From Scylla paramamosain (Eukaryota; Arthropoda; Malacostraca; Decapoda; Portunidae), in contig NC_087163.1 in NCBI RefSeq assembly GCF_035594125.1, forward strand, positions 10,208,501 to 10,272,500: 64,000 nucleotides of DNA. Reading direction: 5' to 3'. The translations under genes and the position numbers were made by a program. This document shows positions 26,627 through 41,898 of this stretch, piece after piece. Numbering within the stretch: the stretch's first letter is position 1; each line of letters opens with the position of its first letter. The notes below the pieces were generated by a model. That model saw only the letters and a list, made by a program, of their open reading frames with translations. It searched no databases and had not been told where the DNA came from.

Positions 26627-28917
26627 AAAACATAAGAACATAAGAAATAAGGGAAGCTGCAAGAAGCCATCAGGCCTACACGTAGCAGTCTCTGTATGAA
26701 ACATACCTACCTATTTCCACTTATCATCCCCATCCATAAATCTGTCTAATCTTCTCTTAAAGTTCCCTAATGACTCAGCACTATCAACTTGATTACTGAG
26801 TCCGTTCCATTCATCTATCACTCTATTTGACAACCAATTTCTTCCTATCTCTTTTCTAAACCTAAATTTTTCAATCTTGAACCCGTTATTTCGCGTTCCA
26901 CCCTGGTTGCTGATCCTAAGAATTTTGTTTACGTCCCCCTTGTTGTAACCCTTATACCACTTAAAGACTTCTATCAGGTCCCCTCTTAACCTACGTCTTT
27001 CTAAAGAATGTAAATTTAACAACTTCAATCTCGCTTCGTAAGAAATATTCCTCATCCCCTGTATCCTTTTAGTCATTCTCCTTTTGAGCTGATTCTAATA
27101 GACCCATATCCTTCCTGTAATGTGGGATTCAGAATTGCACAGCGTAGTCTAAATGAGGTCTGACCAGCGCTAAATATAACTTTAATATTACTCATAAAAC
27201 CCTATTTACCCTGTTTCCGGCCTCTGAGCATTGGTTTCTTAGGCGGAATTCAGAGCTAACTACAACTCCTAAATCTTTTTCGTACCCTGAATCTACCAGA
27301 GCTTCGTTGCTTATTGTGTGCCTACTGTGTGGGTTTCCTCTACCTACGCTAAGTAATTTGCATTTGTTGATATTAAACTGCATTTGCCATCTGTCTGTCC
27401 ATTCCTTCATCCTATCCAAATCTGCCTGCAAGGAGATGGCATCCGATTCTGACCTAATTAATCTACCTATCTTCGTGTCATCCACAAATTTACTAACATC
27501 ACTACTAATTACACTATCCAAGTCATTGCTATATATTTAAAACAACAATGACCCTAATACTGATCTCTGTGGCAACCCACTAATTACTTGAGCCACTTAT
27601 TACAACTTTCTGTCGACTGTCGCTTAGCCATGACTTTATCCAGTCTAACACCTACCCATCTATCCCGTGCGCTCTAACCTTTCTCAGTAGCCTCTGATGG
27701 AGTACCTTGTCAAACGCTTTACCAAAGTCTAGCAAGATATAGGATGTCATAACTATCGCCATTATCTGCTGTCTCGTAAACCTTATTGTAAAAACTTAAC
27801 AAGTTCGTCAGGCAAGACTTCCCTTTCGTGAAGCCATGCTGTGACTGATTTATGAAGTTATCTTTATCTAAATACTCCCTAATCTTCTTCGCTATTACTG
27901 ACTTCTTTATTTTACCTACAAAAAAAAAGCTAAGCTGACAAGTCTATAATTGGACGTTAAAGTTTTATCTCCTTTCTTAAAGATGGGTACTACCTTAACC
28001 TGCCTCCACATTCCCAATACCTCACCTGACTCAAGTGATTTCCTAAAGACAGAAAGTAACGGTTCACTAATAACCTCTTTGTATTCCTTAAGTACTCTGG
28101 GATATATTTCATCTGGTCCTGGTGACTTGGAATTTTCAAGCTATCTATCTCCTGTTCCACTATCTCCTTAGTTATGCTAATATCTGTCGGCCTCTTACTG
28201 TCTTCTGTTCTAAACATCTGCTCACTACTTGGCATTTCCTGCATGTTTTCCTGGGTGAAGACAGTTAAAAAATACTTGTTCGGAATTTTACTAATCTCCT
28301 CCCCGGAACTAACCAGTTCCCCATCTGCTGCCTTTAATGGGCCTATTGTTTCTCTATTCTTCGTCTTGTAGCCTGGCTGGCTATCTTTAATTCATAGTTG
28401 TTTTTAGCTTTCCTTGTTAACCTCCTGACTGTTCTAGTTTATTATATTGTGGGTTTAAAACCTCTTCTCCTTCCTTTAATCTCTTATATATACTTCTCTT
28501 CCTTCCTTTGTAGTGTTTTAATTTAACAGTCATCCATTTAGGACACTTTTTCTGTGATTTTATTGCTCTATAAGGGATGTTTGTTAACTCTCCAGTATGT
28601 AATTTATCAACGAAATATTTATACAGCTCGTCTTCATTCACTTCCCCTAATCTTCTCATCTTAGCCCCTTCATTCTCCCCATTCCATCTTCTACTCACCT
28701 CGACCTCACCTCGCCCATCTCAGCATGACCTGACCCTCCGACATACTCACACATATCTCCCCCTTTCTCACTCTCCGACCTTTGCGGACACTTCTCCCCA
28801 TCTTCCTGCTCTTCACCCTCACACCTCACCTCACCTCCCTCACCCTGCCTTATATCTCTCAACTCTGTCCCAGACCTTACCTCCCCCTGCGTCCGTTGCC
28901 AATCACCTCCTTGGAGG
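26627..28917 (-). mobile_element. Family A CR1-like LINE, copy A4, inserted into B1
   Basis: 5'-truncated family A element on the minus strand. Its 3' end, at the left, has the terminal repeats ATGTTCTTATGTT (minus strand). RT pieces are readable: FVDDTKIGRLIRSESDAI (27192-27521), thumb and C-terminal block LNLHSLERRRLRGDLIEVFK (26711-27076), linker with QVFR-like and QEIDSLKIPS segments (27990-28244) and the pre-RT SIYKRLKEGEEVL (28417-28698). Multiple frame changes make it a pseudogene. Catalytic FADD reads FVDD. No esterase ORF1 or endonuclease core remains. Confidence 0.88.
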
Positions 28918-29485
28918 AGAGGATCTGATACGATGAAAAGCTTTTGATTCCACCCTGTATAAAAGAACTATATGAGTGGAACCCCCATTATACATGTGAA
29001 GCATATTCCATACATGGACGGATAAGGCCTCTGTACAGAGTTAGCAGCTGGGAGGGTGAGTAAAACTGACGGAGACGACTCAGAAAGCCTAACTTCACAG
29101 AAGCTGTTTTAGCTAGAGATGAGATAAGAAGTTTCCAGTTCAGATTATAAGCAAAGGACAAACCGAGGATTTTCAGTGTAGAAGAGGGGGACAGTTGAGT
29201 GTCACTGAAAAAGAGGGCATAATTATCTGGAAGATTGTGTCGAGCTGATAGATGGAGGAATTGAGTTTCTAAGGCATTGAACAATACTAAGATTGTTCTG
29301 CCTGAATCAGAAATTTTAGAAAGATCAGAAATCAGGCGTTTTTGTGGCTTCCCTGCGTGAACTGTTTATTTCCTGAAGGGTTGGACGTCTACGAAAAGAA
29401 GTGGAAAAAGTCCAGTGTGGTATCATCAGCATAGAAATGGATAGGACAAGAAGTTTGCTTTAGAAGATCAGTGATGAATAATTTA

Positions 29486-29971
29486 ATAGGAACAGTGTGG
29501 GTGACAGGGCAGGACTCTGACGAACAGCACTATTAATAGATTTAGAAAAAGAACAGTGACCATCTACCATAGCAGCAAAAGAATGGTCAGAAAGGAAACA
29601 TGAGATGAAGTTACAGAAAGAAGGACAGAAGCTGTAGGAGGGTAGTTTAGAAATTAAAACTTTGTGTCAGACTCTTATAAAAAACTTTTGATATGTCTAG
29701 GGGAACAACAAAAGTTTCATTGATTCAATGTTGAATAATAGGAACAGTGTGAGTGACAGGGCAGAACCCTGACGAACACCATTGTTAATAGATTTAGGAG
29801 AAAAACAGTGACCATGTACAACAGCAGCAAAAGAATGGTCAGAAAGGAGACTTGAGATGAAATTACAGAAAGAAGGATAGAAGCCGAAGGAGGGTAGTTT
29901 GAAAATTAAAGCTTTGTGCCAGACTCAATCAAAAGCTTTTGATATGTCTAGGGCAACAGCAAAAGTTTCAC
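29486..29971 (-). repeat. Tandem duplication inside the B1 RT region, period about 251 bp
   Basis: The block from AATAGGAACAGTGTG to CAACARCAAAAGTTTCA occurs at 29486-29720 and again at 29736-29971, roughly 88-90% identical by eye. B2 has one copy of the corresponding sequence. Confidence 0.85.
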
Positions 29972-31340
29972 CAAAATCTCTGAAAGAGGATGACCAAGAC
30001 TCAGTAAGGAAAGTCACCAGTAGAGCGGCCTTGAAGGAACCCATACTGGCAATCAGATAGAAGGTTGTAAAATGATAGATGTTTAGGAATCTTCCTGTTG
30101 AGAATAAGTTAAAGAACTTTAGAGAGGCAGGAATTTAGATTAATAGGACGGTAGTCTGAGGGATTAGAACGGTCACTATTTTTAAGAACAGGCTGAATGT
30201 AGGCAAACTTGCAGGAAGAAGGAAAGGTAGATTCTAATAGAAAGAGTTGAAAGAATTTGAGTTGGCAAGGTGCAAGCAAGGAGGCACAGTTTCGGAGAAC
30301 AATAGGAGGGATCCCATCAGGTCTATAAGCCTTCCAAGGGTTTAGGCCAGCGATGGCATGGGAAACATCATTGCGAAGAATTTTAATATGTAGCATGAAG
30401 AAGTCAGTGTGTGAAGGAGAGGGAGGAACAAGCCCTGAATCATCCAAGGTAGAGACTAATAGAGGCAAAACGCCTCTATTAGTTAGGGATCCTGAGGAGG
30501 GATTGGAGTGATAGGACAAGATACAGATATGAGATTGTGATCAGAGGACCCCAGTAGAGAAGAAAGGGAAACAGCATAATCAGAAGGATTAGAGGTTACG
30601 AAAAGGCCAATAATGTTGGGCGCTTCTTCAAGACAGGCAGGAATACGAGTAGGCTGTTGCACCAGCTCCTCTAGGTCGTGGAGGAAAGCAAAATTAAAGG
30701 TTAGTTCACCAGGATGGTGAAATAACCTTTGACTTTCCTCTCGCCAGTGAGGCGAGAGGAAAGCCAAAGCTGGTGGTGAACGTTCAAGTCTCCAAGAATG
30801 GAGATCTCCGCAAAAGGGAAGATTGTCAGAATATGCTCCTCCTTGGAAGTTAAGTAGTCAAAGAATTTCTCATAGTCAGAGGAGTTAAGTGAGAGTTATA
30901 CAGCACAGGTAAATTTAGTTTGAGAGTGACTGTAGCCATAGCCAGATGGTGAAAAACTCAGAAGTTTAAAGAGGGTGGGCATGCAAGCAGGTTAAATCGT
31001 TGCACACATACGAGTACACGCAACATTCAGCTTTGGATTGAAAATAAGTATAGAGAAAGTAGGAGGGAATAGAAGAGGGGCTACAATCAGTTGCCTCAGA
31101 CTGTGTTTCAGTGAGAAAAAAAATGAGGTTTAGTAGAGGAGAGGTGATGTTCTACTTATTGAAAGTTAGATCTAAGACCGCGAATATTGCAGAAGTTACT
31201 AAAGAAAAGTTGAAGGGGGTGCCAAGACACTTAAGGTCGATACCAGAAGAGTCCGACCTCCGGACATTTATGGTACCCTCCCCAGATCGGGACTCCGAGG
31301 CTGGTGTATGAGTCGCCATAATAATTTTGAATTTTGAGTG

Positions 31341-31344
<4 letters not shown>

Positions 31345-31407
<63 letters not shown>
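31345..31407. repeat. (GT)n array inside the B1 5' UTR
   Basis: Perfect 63-bp array located where B2 has only ACACACACA (about 35050). The flanking LINE sequence is the same in both copies. Confidence 0.95.
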
Positions 31408-31410
<3 letters not shown>

Positions 31411-31480
31411 AATTTTGTGTGAAGGAAGAGAGTTGTCTTTAGAGGGCAGGCTGTGACTGTCCCCTTGTGTTGTGAGACAC

Positions 31481-31800
<320 letters not shown>

Positions 31801-31868
31801 AGCAATATGTCAGTACTCCACTACTTCCTCTACATCGTCGTTACCTCCTTGATGTTCATTTTCCTATG

Positions 31869-31871
31869 TAA

Positions 31872-31918
<47 letters not shown>

Positions 31919-32038
31919 CGCTGTGAGTGTCTGGGTATGAATTTAAATTTGTGGAGGGTAAGTGAGTGCAAGAATAATCTACAAGAACTAACAACCATCA
32001 TCTCATCAACAATCATCAGCTCATCAATGGATGAATGT

Positions 32039-32087
<49 letters not shown>
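31869..32087. repeat. (CT)n and (GT)n microsatellites
   Basis: CT at 31869-31914 and GT at 32038-32087 with unassigned DNA between. Confidence 0.93.
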
Positions 32088-32088
<1 letters not shown>

Positions 32089-32288
32089 AGATGGGTAGGT
32101 GGGGTGGATGTGCGTGGTGTGTGTTTTATTATAGTTATAACTTTTCTAACTTTTTATGAGTGTTGTAAATTTATTTGCAGTTCGTGACATTTGACTGCAT
32201 CCCTAATCACACTTTGTTTTAATTGTTGGACAAAAATTTTTATATTCTGCAACATATTTTTTTTTATTCCGTTTTTAATTATTTTCCT

Positions 32289-32353
<65 letters not shown>

Positions 32354-32401
32354 CCTCTCCTCTCTCTCTCTCCCTCTCTCTTCTCTCTCTTTCTCTCTCT
32401 C

Positions 32402-32432
<31 letters not shown>

Positions 32433-32434
32433 TC

Positions 32435-32465
<31 letters not shown>

Positions 32466-32496
32466 CTCTCTCCTTCTCTCCTCTCTCCTCTCTCTC

Positions 32497-32530
<34 letters not shown>

Positions 32531-32562
32531 CTCTCCTCTCTCTCTCCTCTCTCTCTCTTCTC

Positions 32563-32626
<64 letters not shown>

Positions 32627-32640
32627 TCTCTCTCTCTCTC
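32289..32640. repeat. Long imperfect (CT)n tract
   Basis: About 350 bp of CT broken by CC and TT at irregular 7-20 bp steps, flanked by purer CT. It yields the long Ser-Leu and Arg-Glu frames. Confidence 0.96.
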
Positions 32641-32852
32641 TTGATGCCAATCACGTGAGACGTTGAAGTGCTTCTCCTCTTTTTGGTTATAGACATATAA
32701 CTATTTTCCCAGTTGCTCCATTTTCCTCATCTTTCTCTTCCTCTTCCTCCTTCTTTTCCTCATCTTATCCTCCTTCCTTTCCTTTCCTGTAACAACAAGA
32801 AGTGAGTCATGACTGTCACCTGTGTTACAGGTTTCCTGTTATACCTTGGATG

Positions 32853-32858
32853 TGTGTG

Positions 32859-32904
<46 letters not shown>
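32853..32904. repeat. (GT)n microsatellite
   Basis: Perfect GT run after GTGTGTAGGTG. Confidence 0.95.
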
Positions 32905-32906
<2 letters not shown>

Positions 32907-34069
32907 CTTTTATAAGCTGAATGTGACTGTGAGACGTTGCCTTTTCACCTACTTTAATGTTATCCCTGTATTATTGTTTGTGGAGAAGTGTGGTTATCAA
33001 CTCATCCCGCGGAGGCTTTGTTTCACTTAGAAACAGGAATGGCGCATTTTGAGGCATCAGCCGAGGCAGATAAGAAGGGGAAGGTCAGTGTGACCCTTAC
33101 CTGCGTGGCTGTTAAGTATTCAGCGACAACTGTGACTCATAAAGGCTCGGGCGTTTCAGACGTACCAACCCGGATGCCTTCGCCCTGATGAAAGGTAAAA
33201 CAGCATACCCTCAAAATTCGCATCACCAATGTTGTGATGTCTGTTGTGGTGAATGCTTGTTGAAGGGAGTTGTCATCCTACTGTATGTGGTCATTCTCAC
33301 GTGAATGACGCCAAAGTATTTTTTTTCCATATCAGAATTTTGCTTCTTGTCTCTTTTGTGTACATGTTCTATAATCATATATTTTGTTATTTTTTTCGTA
33401 TCTTCTTATTTTTTTTTTTGTGTGAGTGTTAATTAAAGCTTAGTTTTTACCGATCTTTTCCATATCTGTTATTTTTGTAAGAATGCTGATTGAAGCCTAG
33501 TTTTTGCGAATCTTTTTTTTTTTTCATTATCTGTTCACTTATTTTTGAAAATATTAATAGAATCATAGATTATGCTAATTTATTTTCATATTAATTTTTT
33601 TTACGAATCTTAATTGAGTCCTTAGTTCTGGTAATAACTTTCTTTCGTCTCTTTCTATAAACATTCACAGTTTACCGATTAAAGTCAGTGATAAATGTTA
33701 TTTATTACTCACTCTGAGAGAAAGATGGTATCCCGACAAAAATCAGTCACTGAGGCTTTTCCAGCGATGCGCCAGTAAATATTTCAGTAAATGTTTCAGG
33801 TTTAGATGACAATGGGCATGGCTTCTGAAATGTAGAGCATCACCAGCGGGTGTCCGAGATTGAGGCTCCAGAGGTATTGTGAAGTGTTGGATCCTCTTAT
33901 AGAGGTACTGAGACATTGTACATGTCCAACTCCACAAACATCATTAACATTCAGCTTCCAGGAACGAAAAAAAAAAAAAAAACTCAGGTAAGTGCTTACC
34001 TCTCCGGCCAACCCTGCCAACCTTCCACATTTTTTTTTTCAAACATGCACCCATTCATACTTTTTTCAT

Positions 34070-34074
<5 letters not shown>
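32905..34074. other. Unassigned single-copy-looking region
   Basis: About 1.2 kb without recognisable repeats. A 66-codon frame at 32988-33188 (starts MWLSTHPAEA) and a minus-strand 64-codon frame at 33743-33937 have no recognisable domain. This is one of the few places where an unrecognised host exon or RNA could hide. Confidence 0.4.
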
Positions 34075-34154
<80 letters not shown>

Positions 34155-34179
34155 GTAGTATTGGTAGTAGTAGTAGTAA

Positions 34180-34218
<39 letters not shown>

Positions 34219-34224
34219 CAGTAA

Positions 34225-34259
<35 letters not shown>

Positions 34260-34288
34260 ATAGTAGTAGTAGTAGTAGTAGCAGCAGG
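34075..34288. repeat. Compound (CT)n-(TAG)n microsatellite
   Basis: CT to 34152, then TAG repeats with CAG and TAA variants to 34288. Confidence 0.96.
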
Positions 34289-34538
34289 GACAGTATTATT
34301 ATCGATATATTAATATGTTTTTACCTTCGTTCATTCCTCCGTGTCTTACGCATTTGTATTATATCTACACATTTTGACTATGGGTTGATTTCACAGTTGC
34401 TTGATAAAGTTCCTAACCAAAAGTCTTACGAACCTGGTAACAGACATTGCAAACACCTCGATCAGATTTGACAGTCATTATTTTCGTGTTTCGGTAATCC
34501 CTCAACCTGGTAAAGACCATAAGGAAAACGAAAATCTC

Positions 34539-34643
<105 letters not shown>

Positions 34644-34797
34644 GCATGGAAATACATCAATGATGCCTTCAACACAACTTATATTCATCTACATTTTATG
34701 ATTTAAGTTTTCTTTGAATATCTGTCTAACACATTGTTAGACAGAAATATTTCAGGTTTCATGGAAATAATTTTTGCTTACTAAGTTTGAGACAGTG

Positions 34798-37484
<2,687 letters not shown>

Positions 37485-37720
37485 TATGTATGTATGTGTG
37501 TGTGTGTGTGTCCACCTATAAACACAAGACGCACCACAAGATTGCTCCTGCATTTTCCCTGTTTTCTGATGAGATCCGGCCCCCTAGCAATCCCTGAAGA
37601 TTACACACGACTTATGAAGTAAGGGCAAGTGCTGTGACAGACATTAGAGATTGTGTGCAGATTGGACTTAGTTAAAATTTGACATACAAAATCGAGGTAC
37701 TCTGCTCCAACCCCCTCTGC

Positions 37721-37749
37721 ACCGGAAGAGCTCTGTCCGCGCATGCGCA
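37721..37749 (+). promoter_or_regulatory. ETS-like and NRF-1-like motifs in the LINE E 5' UTR
   Basis: ACCGGAAG (37721-37728) is a consensus-like ETS site. CGCGCATGCGCA (37738-37749) is a near-perfect palindromic NRF-1/Ewg-type site. They lie about 110 bp upstream of the ORF1 start, a plausible position for an internal TATA-less LINE promoter. Motif matches only. Confidence 0.5.
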
Positions 37750-37856
37750 GTAAAGCCTTGCCCCCCCCATCCCTTCTCCTGTCTCATCCTGCCTCTTCAG
37801 AAGTATTGAAGCACAGGTGAACTACCACTGCCCTGCCTCTGTCATCACTGTGAACC

Positions 37857-38618
37857 ATGGGATCGAGACAGCTGTCTGACTTACGGAAGCTTCAACGTAA
37901 TCAACTTCTTAAAATTAACAAGGAAGAATTGATAGACAGCATTATGTCCTCTGCTGATGAGACTGATGCACTTGGCAAGATCACCAAGAGACTGGATGAG
38001 GTCATGGAGGAGATGAAAATGCTGAAAAATATGATGACATCTCCAGACAGCCAAATAAATAAGAACTACAGTGAGCTCAAGTCCCAGGTCGACAAGCAGG
38101 CAGAAATACTAACGAAGCAGCAGCAGTTCCTCGAAACACTTGACAGGAAGGAGCGTGAAGCAAACATTGTTATTCTGGGCGTACCAGACGAAAACGAGGC
38201 GCTGGATGGTGCTGTGACCGAAGAAGAGAAGATCACCAAAATATGGTCAGAAGTGGGCGTGGCTGGTGTCATGGGAACTCACCGTAGGCTAGGAGGTAGC
38301 GCGCGACCTGCTGCTACTGGTGCCCAGTCACCTAGACGCCGCCCCATACTGTTTACGCTGGCCAACAAACATCAACGTACTCTTATTTTGCAAAATGCTA
38401 AACATCTGAAAGATGCCGGTGACAACTACAACAAGATTTTTATCAAGAAGGATGTCCATCCGAGTGTGAGGGCGGAGTGGCGTAGACTGCGGGAAGTGGA
38501 GACAAGAGAGAAAGCACGACCTGAGAATGTTGGCTGTACCATCCGCCTGGACACACGCGAGCGCAAACTGTACCGGGATGCCGTTGTGATTGACAGCTGG
38601 AATCCTCAGTTTTTTTAA
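37857..38618 (+). CDS. LINE E ORF1: coiled-coil RNA-binding protein
   Basis: 253 residues from ATG (MGSRQLSDLRKL). Residues 40-105 are strongly heptad-like (a coiled coil, LDEVMEEMKMLKNMM onward). Residues 106-215 resemble the RRM-like core of L1-type ORF1 proteins: REANIVILGVPDENEA, then RPILFTLANKHQRTLILQNA, then KIFIKKDVHPSVRAEWRRL. The tail 216-250 has the basic C-terminal-domain look. Such proteins trimerise, bind the LINE RNA and act as chaperones in the ribonucleoprotein; this is family knowledge. It ends FF-stop in a T7 run that overlaps the open ORF2 frame. Confidence 0.82.
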   Translation: MGSRQLSDLRKLQRNQLLKINKEELIDSIMSSADETDALGKITKRLDEVMEEMKMLKNMMTSPDSQINKNYSELKSQVDKQAEILTKQQQFLETLDRKEREANIVILGVPDENEALDGAVTEEEKITKIWSEVGVAGVMGTHRRLGGSARPAATGAQSPRRRPILFTLANKHQRTLILQNAKHLKDAGDNYNKIFIKKDVHPSVRAEWRRLREVETREKARPENVGCTIRLDTRERKLYRDAVVIDSWNPQFF

Positions 38619-41600
38619 GGACACCACAACAAGTGAACAAAATAAAAATACTGTCATGGAATATTAATAAGGTATGTACTAAACTTGAAAAGCCTCATGT
38701 TCAGCAACTTCTCCTTGATTATGATGTGATTAGCATTAACGAAGTGAAGACTCCTCTACCTGTGTCGCTTCCGGGCTATGTCACGTTTAGAAGTAAGGTG
38801 GTTGGATCTGCTGACCGAGGAGGGACAGTGGTGTGTGTTAAAAATTGGTTGTCTCATTGTGTGTTTAATATTGATACGGGTATTGGAGACCAAGTGTGGC
38901 TTCAGTTCCGTAATGTACCGGGAGTATTGTTTGGGTTCTGTTATGTCCCTCCTTGTGACTCAAGGTATTTTTCATGTGAATCATTTTCATCAATCCAAGA
39001 AAAGTTGAATGCTCGACACATGCCGAACGGGTATGTTGTGATTGGTGATGTGAATGCTAGATTTGGTAAGAGTGTGAGAGAATTATTATTGCTAATGGGA
39101 TTACCAAATTTACATGACTTTTCGTATCCAGAGATTCATGATGATGTTAACAGTCCTAATGATAATGCAGAGTTTATGTCATCTATATGTATTGACAATT
39201 CGTTGCTAGTAGTTAATAATCTCAAGTGTCAAAACAAGCATTTCCCTGGCGATAAAACGTACCGGAGAGGTGACGCGTGGATCTCTGAAGTAGACACATG
39301 TGTTGCCTCGCCAACGCTGATTAGCCATATGAGTGACTTCTGTGTGATACAGCGAGACGATCTCCCCTCCGATCACGCCCCCATTACAGTTACAGTCACC
39401 AGTACGGGAGCGAATTTGGATGGCATCTTGGTCAGAGCTAGATCGCTGGGTGATAGTGCCTTTCTACATGGTAACGCTGCTAGGACTGGGCTGGTGAGGA
39501 AGTCTCTTAGATACAGCACAATTGATAAAGATGTGTTTGTGAATAACCTTGCACAAATGGAGTTAGTTAATGCAAATGCAGGAATAAATTAATTTGAGAG
39601 GAAACTTACAGAAACTCTATATTCATGTGTTCAAAATAGTATGCGTACGGCTGAGCAGAGAAGAGAGCAGGAAGATGTAAACCTGGGGAGGTGGGAGAGG
39701 TTGCTAGATGACACGGATGATGTGAGGGTATGGAAGGCCATAAACTGGAAAGGTAACTTTAGCATAGACAGTCCGGGTGAATACTCTAGCCCTAGTGACG
39801 AGGAATTCAAGGCTCATTTTGAATCAGTGCTGAACCCCCCTGGCGTGGCTGACACAGACGTGGTAGATGTGAACACGGAGGTCACTATTCCAGTTCTGGA
39901 TGAGCTTATATCACCCGCTCAGATAAAGCAACAAGTCAGAAAAATGAAAGTAGATAAGGCGTGCGGACCAGACGGTCTTCCACCGGACGTGTTCTCGCTC
40001 CTGCCAGCCCAGTGGATGGTCACTTTGGCCACTTTATTTAATAATGTTTTCCTCTCTCAGCATTACCCCCAGTCATGGGTAAGAGCTAAAGTTTTTACAA
40101 TTTTCAAGAAAGGAGATAGAATGAATCCTCACAACTATCGAGGCATTAGTGTACTTAATTGTATTGCGAAATTATATGATATGGTGTTGTGTGATAGATT
40201 AATTTGTTGGTTTAAACCGTTTCGGGAACAGGCGGGAGCACAGAAACACCGAGGTTGTCTAGAACACATTGTCACTCTGAGACTTTTAACTGATACGGCA
40301 AAGAGGAAGAAAATTAAATTGTTTGTAGGCTTTATTGATTTCTCAAAAGCGTATGACATGGTACCACGACAAAAGTTGTTCTCTGTATTAAAGAGGTTGG
40401 GTTGCGGTATGGTAATGTTAGCGGCGCTAGTATCCATGTACCGGGTAACCGAAAGTATTGTGGGTTCAGCAGTTGTCACGGCAACACTGGGTGTCAGGCA
40501 GGGTTCCTCTACCTCATGTTTCCTATTTATCATATTTGTGAACGAGTTGATTAAAGTAATGAAAGAAAAATGCAACCCTGAGAGATTTTTGGAATGGTTA
40601 CATATATTGGTACTCATGGATGATACTGTGATACTGTCAACGGCTAGACACACTATGATTAAAAAGGTTGAGATTCTCCAACAGTTCTGTCAGGAATATG
40701 TCATGGTTGTAAATAACAGCAAGACTAAGTTTTTTGTAATTAACGGTGAGGACGGGGACGCGGAGCCGATCCGTGTGGAGGGACTAGTGATGGAACACTG
40801 TACTAGTTATGTTTACCTGGGGTCACCCTTTACTAGTGACGGCTCGGTGTCCTCGTCTGTTAGTGTCCATGCTAAAAATAAGTTGTGTCATGTCCTAAAA
40901 TATGTGTCTTTTCTTACAAAGAACAACGATGTGCCTTTCATTGTCAAGCGGCGGGTATTTGATGCCGCATTGATGTCGTCGCTCATGTATGGATGCGAAT
41001 CCTGGGTGTGTGCCGATATTAAGCCCGTTATTAAATTATACAACTGGTCACTAAAGCAACTATTAGGAGTGAGAAGGACGACATCAAATCAAGTATGCTA
41101 TGCCGAGGCTGGCTACCCATCGCTTCCAGATTTTATCAGATATAAACAACATAAGTTTTTCCATGAAATGTTGTCTGAAAGATCCACTATGCCTGATGAT
41201 CCACTGTCATTCGCAATTACAAGTACAACACAAGCAAACACTCGCACAGGCAAATTCATTAAAGAATTATTGGAAAATGAAGTTCCCAGCATGACTTCGT
41301 TAATTGAAAAGGTACACAGTGCTAGAACTGCCTCAAACTCATCACGGTGCCTTGTATATAAAGAAATCAACCCGCATTTTACACTACATGATATCTATAA
41401 GACGAAACATGTAATCAATGAATTCCAGCGCATATCCTTCACACGCTTCCGTATATGTGGACACAGCTTGGCAGTGGAGACCGGTCGCTGGAACAGGAGG
41501 GGCCGTGGCCGCCTCCCTGTTGAGGAGCGTTTGTGTTCCTGCGGTCAAGTGCAGACTGAAAGACATGTAGTTGAAGCTTGTCCACTCACAGAAAATATTC

Positions 41601-41704
41601 GTCAGATGTATGATATCACCAGATTAGAAGATCTATTTAATGATAACATCTCCAATCATGAGGCATGTGCAGTAATCCATGAAATTTTAGAAATATTTAA
41701 GTAA
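38612..41704 (+). CDS. LINE E ORF2: endonuclease-reverse transcriptase with one nonsense codon
   Basis: The frame is open from the T7 run at the ORF1 stop but has no ATG before the catalytic endonuclease motifs; GTG at 38633 is the nearest near-cognate codon. Endonuclease (38640-39420): SWNINKVCTKL, NEVKTPL, VVIGDVNARFGK and LPSDHAPITVT. A TAA at 39590-39592 interrupts the frame, which is open again at once (39593-41704). RT: VGFIDFSKAYDMVPRQKL, LGVRQGSSTSCFLF and the catalytic stretch LMDD (40613-40624) where most LINEs have YADD or FADD. The C-terminus has CSCGQVQTERHVVEAC, a Cys/His knuckle typical of many LINE ORF2 ends. Nearly intact apart from the stop. Confidence 0.87.
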
Positions 41705-41898
41705 CTACGAGTATGAGTATATTATATTGTTGTATTTTACCTCATGTGTGATGTACTTTTAAGTGTGTTTGAAGTGTTTTATTTGTCTTAGTAGCTTTAT
41801 GTATTATAGTTCATTTATGGTTGTTTTTAGTTTGATTTATCTAATGTACTTTGTGTGTATTTGATGTGTTTTATTGGTTTTTGTGTTTTATGTTGTAT

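Larger units (their letters stand above)
28918..31480 (-). mobile_element. Family B LINE, copy B1: main body right of A4
   Basis: Minus strand. The 5' end at about 31480 shares the ACAGTCACAGCCTGCCC and CTTTAGAGGGCAGG region with B2. The start codon is at about 31318 (MATHTPASESRSGEG). Endonuclease and RT are decayed: [20 protein letters not shown] and [19 protein letters not shown] (30483-30767), the pre-[20 protein letters not shown] (30109-30519), and thumb [20 protein letters not shown] to LYRGLIRPCMEYASHV (28988-29284). The RT palm (29300-30100) is disrupted by a tandem duplication. Family resemblance is to jockey-type LINEs. Confidence 0.85.

Noticed and set aside
32988..33188. 66-codon frame in a non-repeat stretch
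   Set aside because: Short, with no recognisable motif, splice signals or neighbours; listed only as unassigned.
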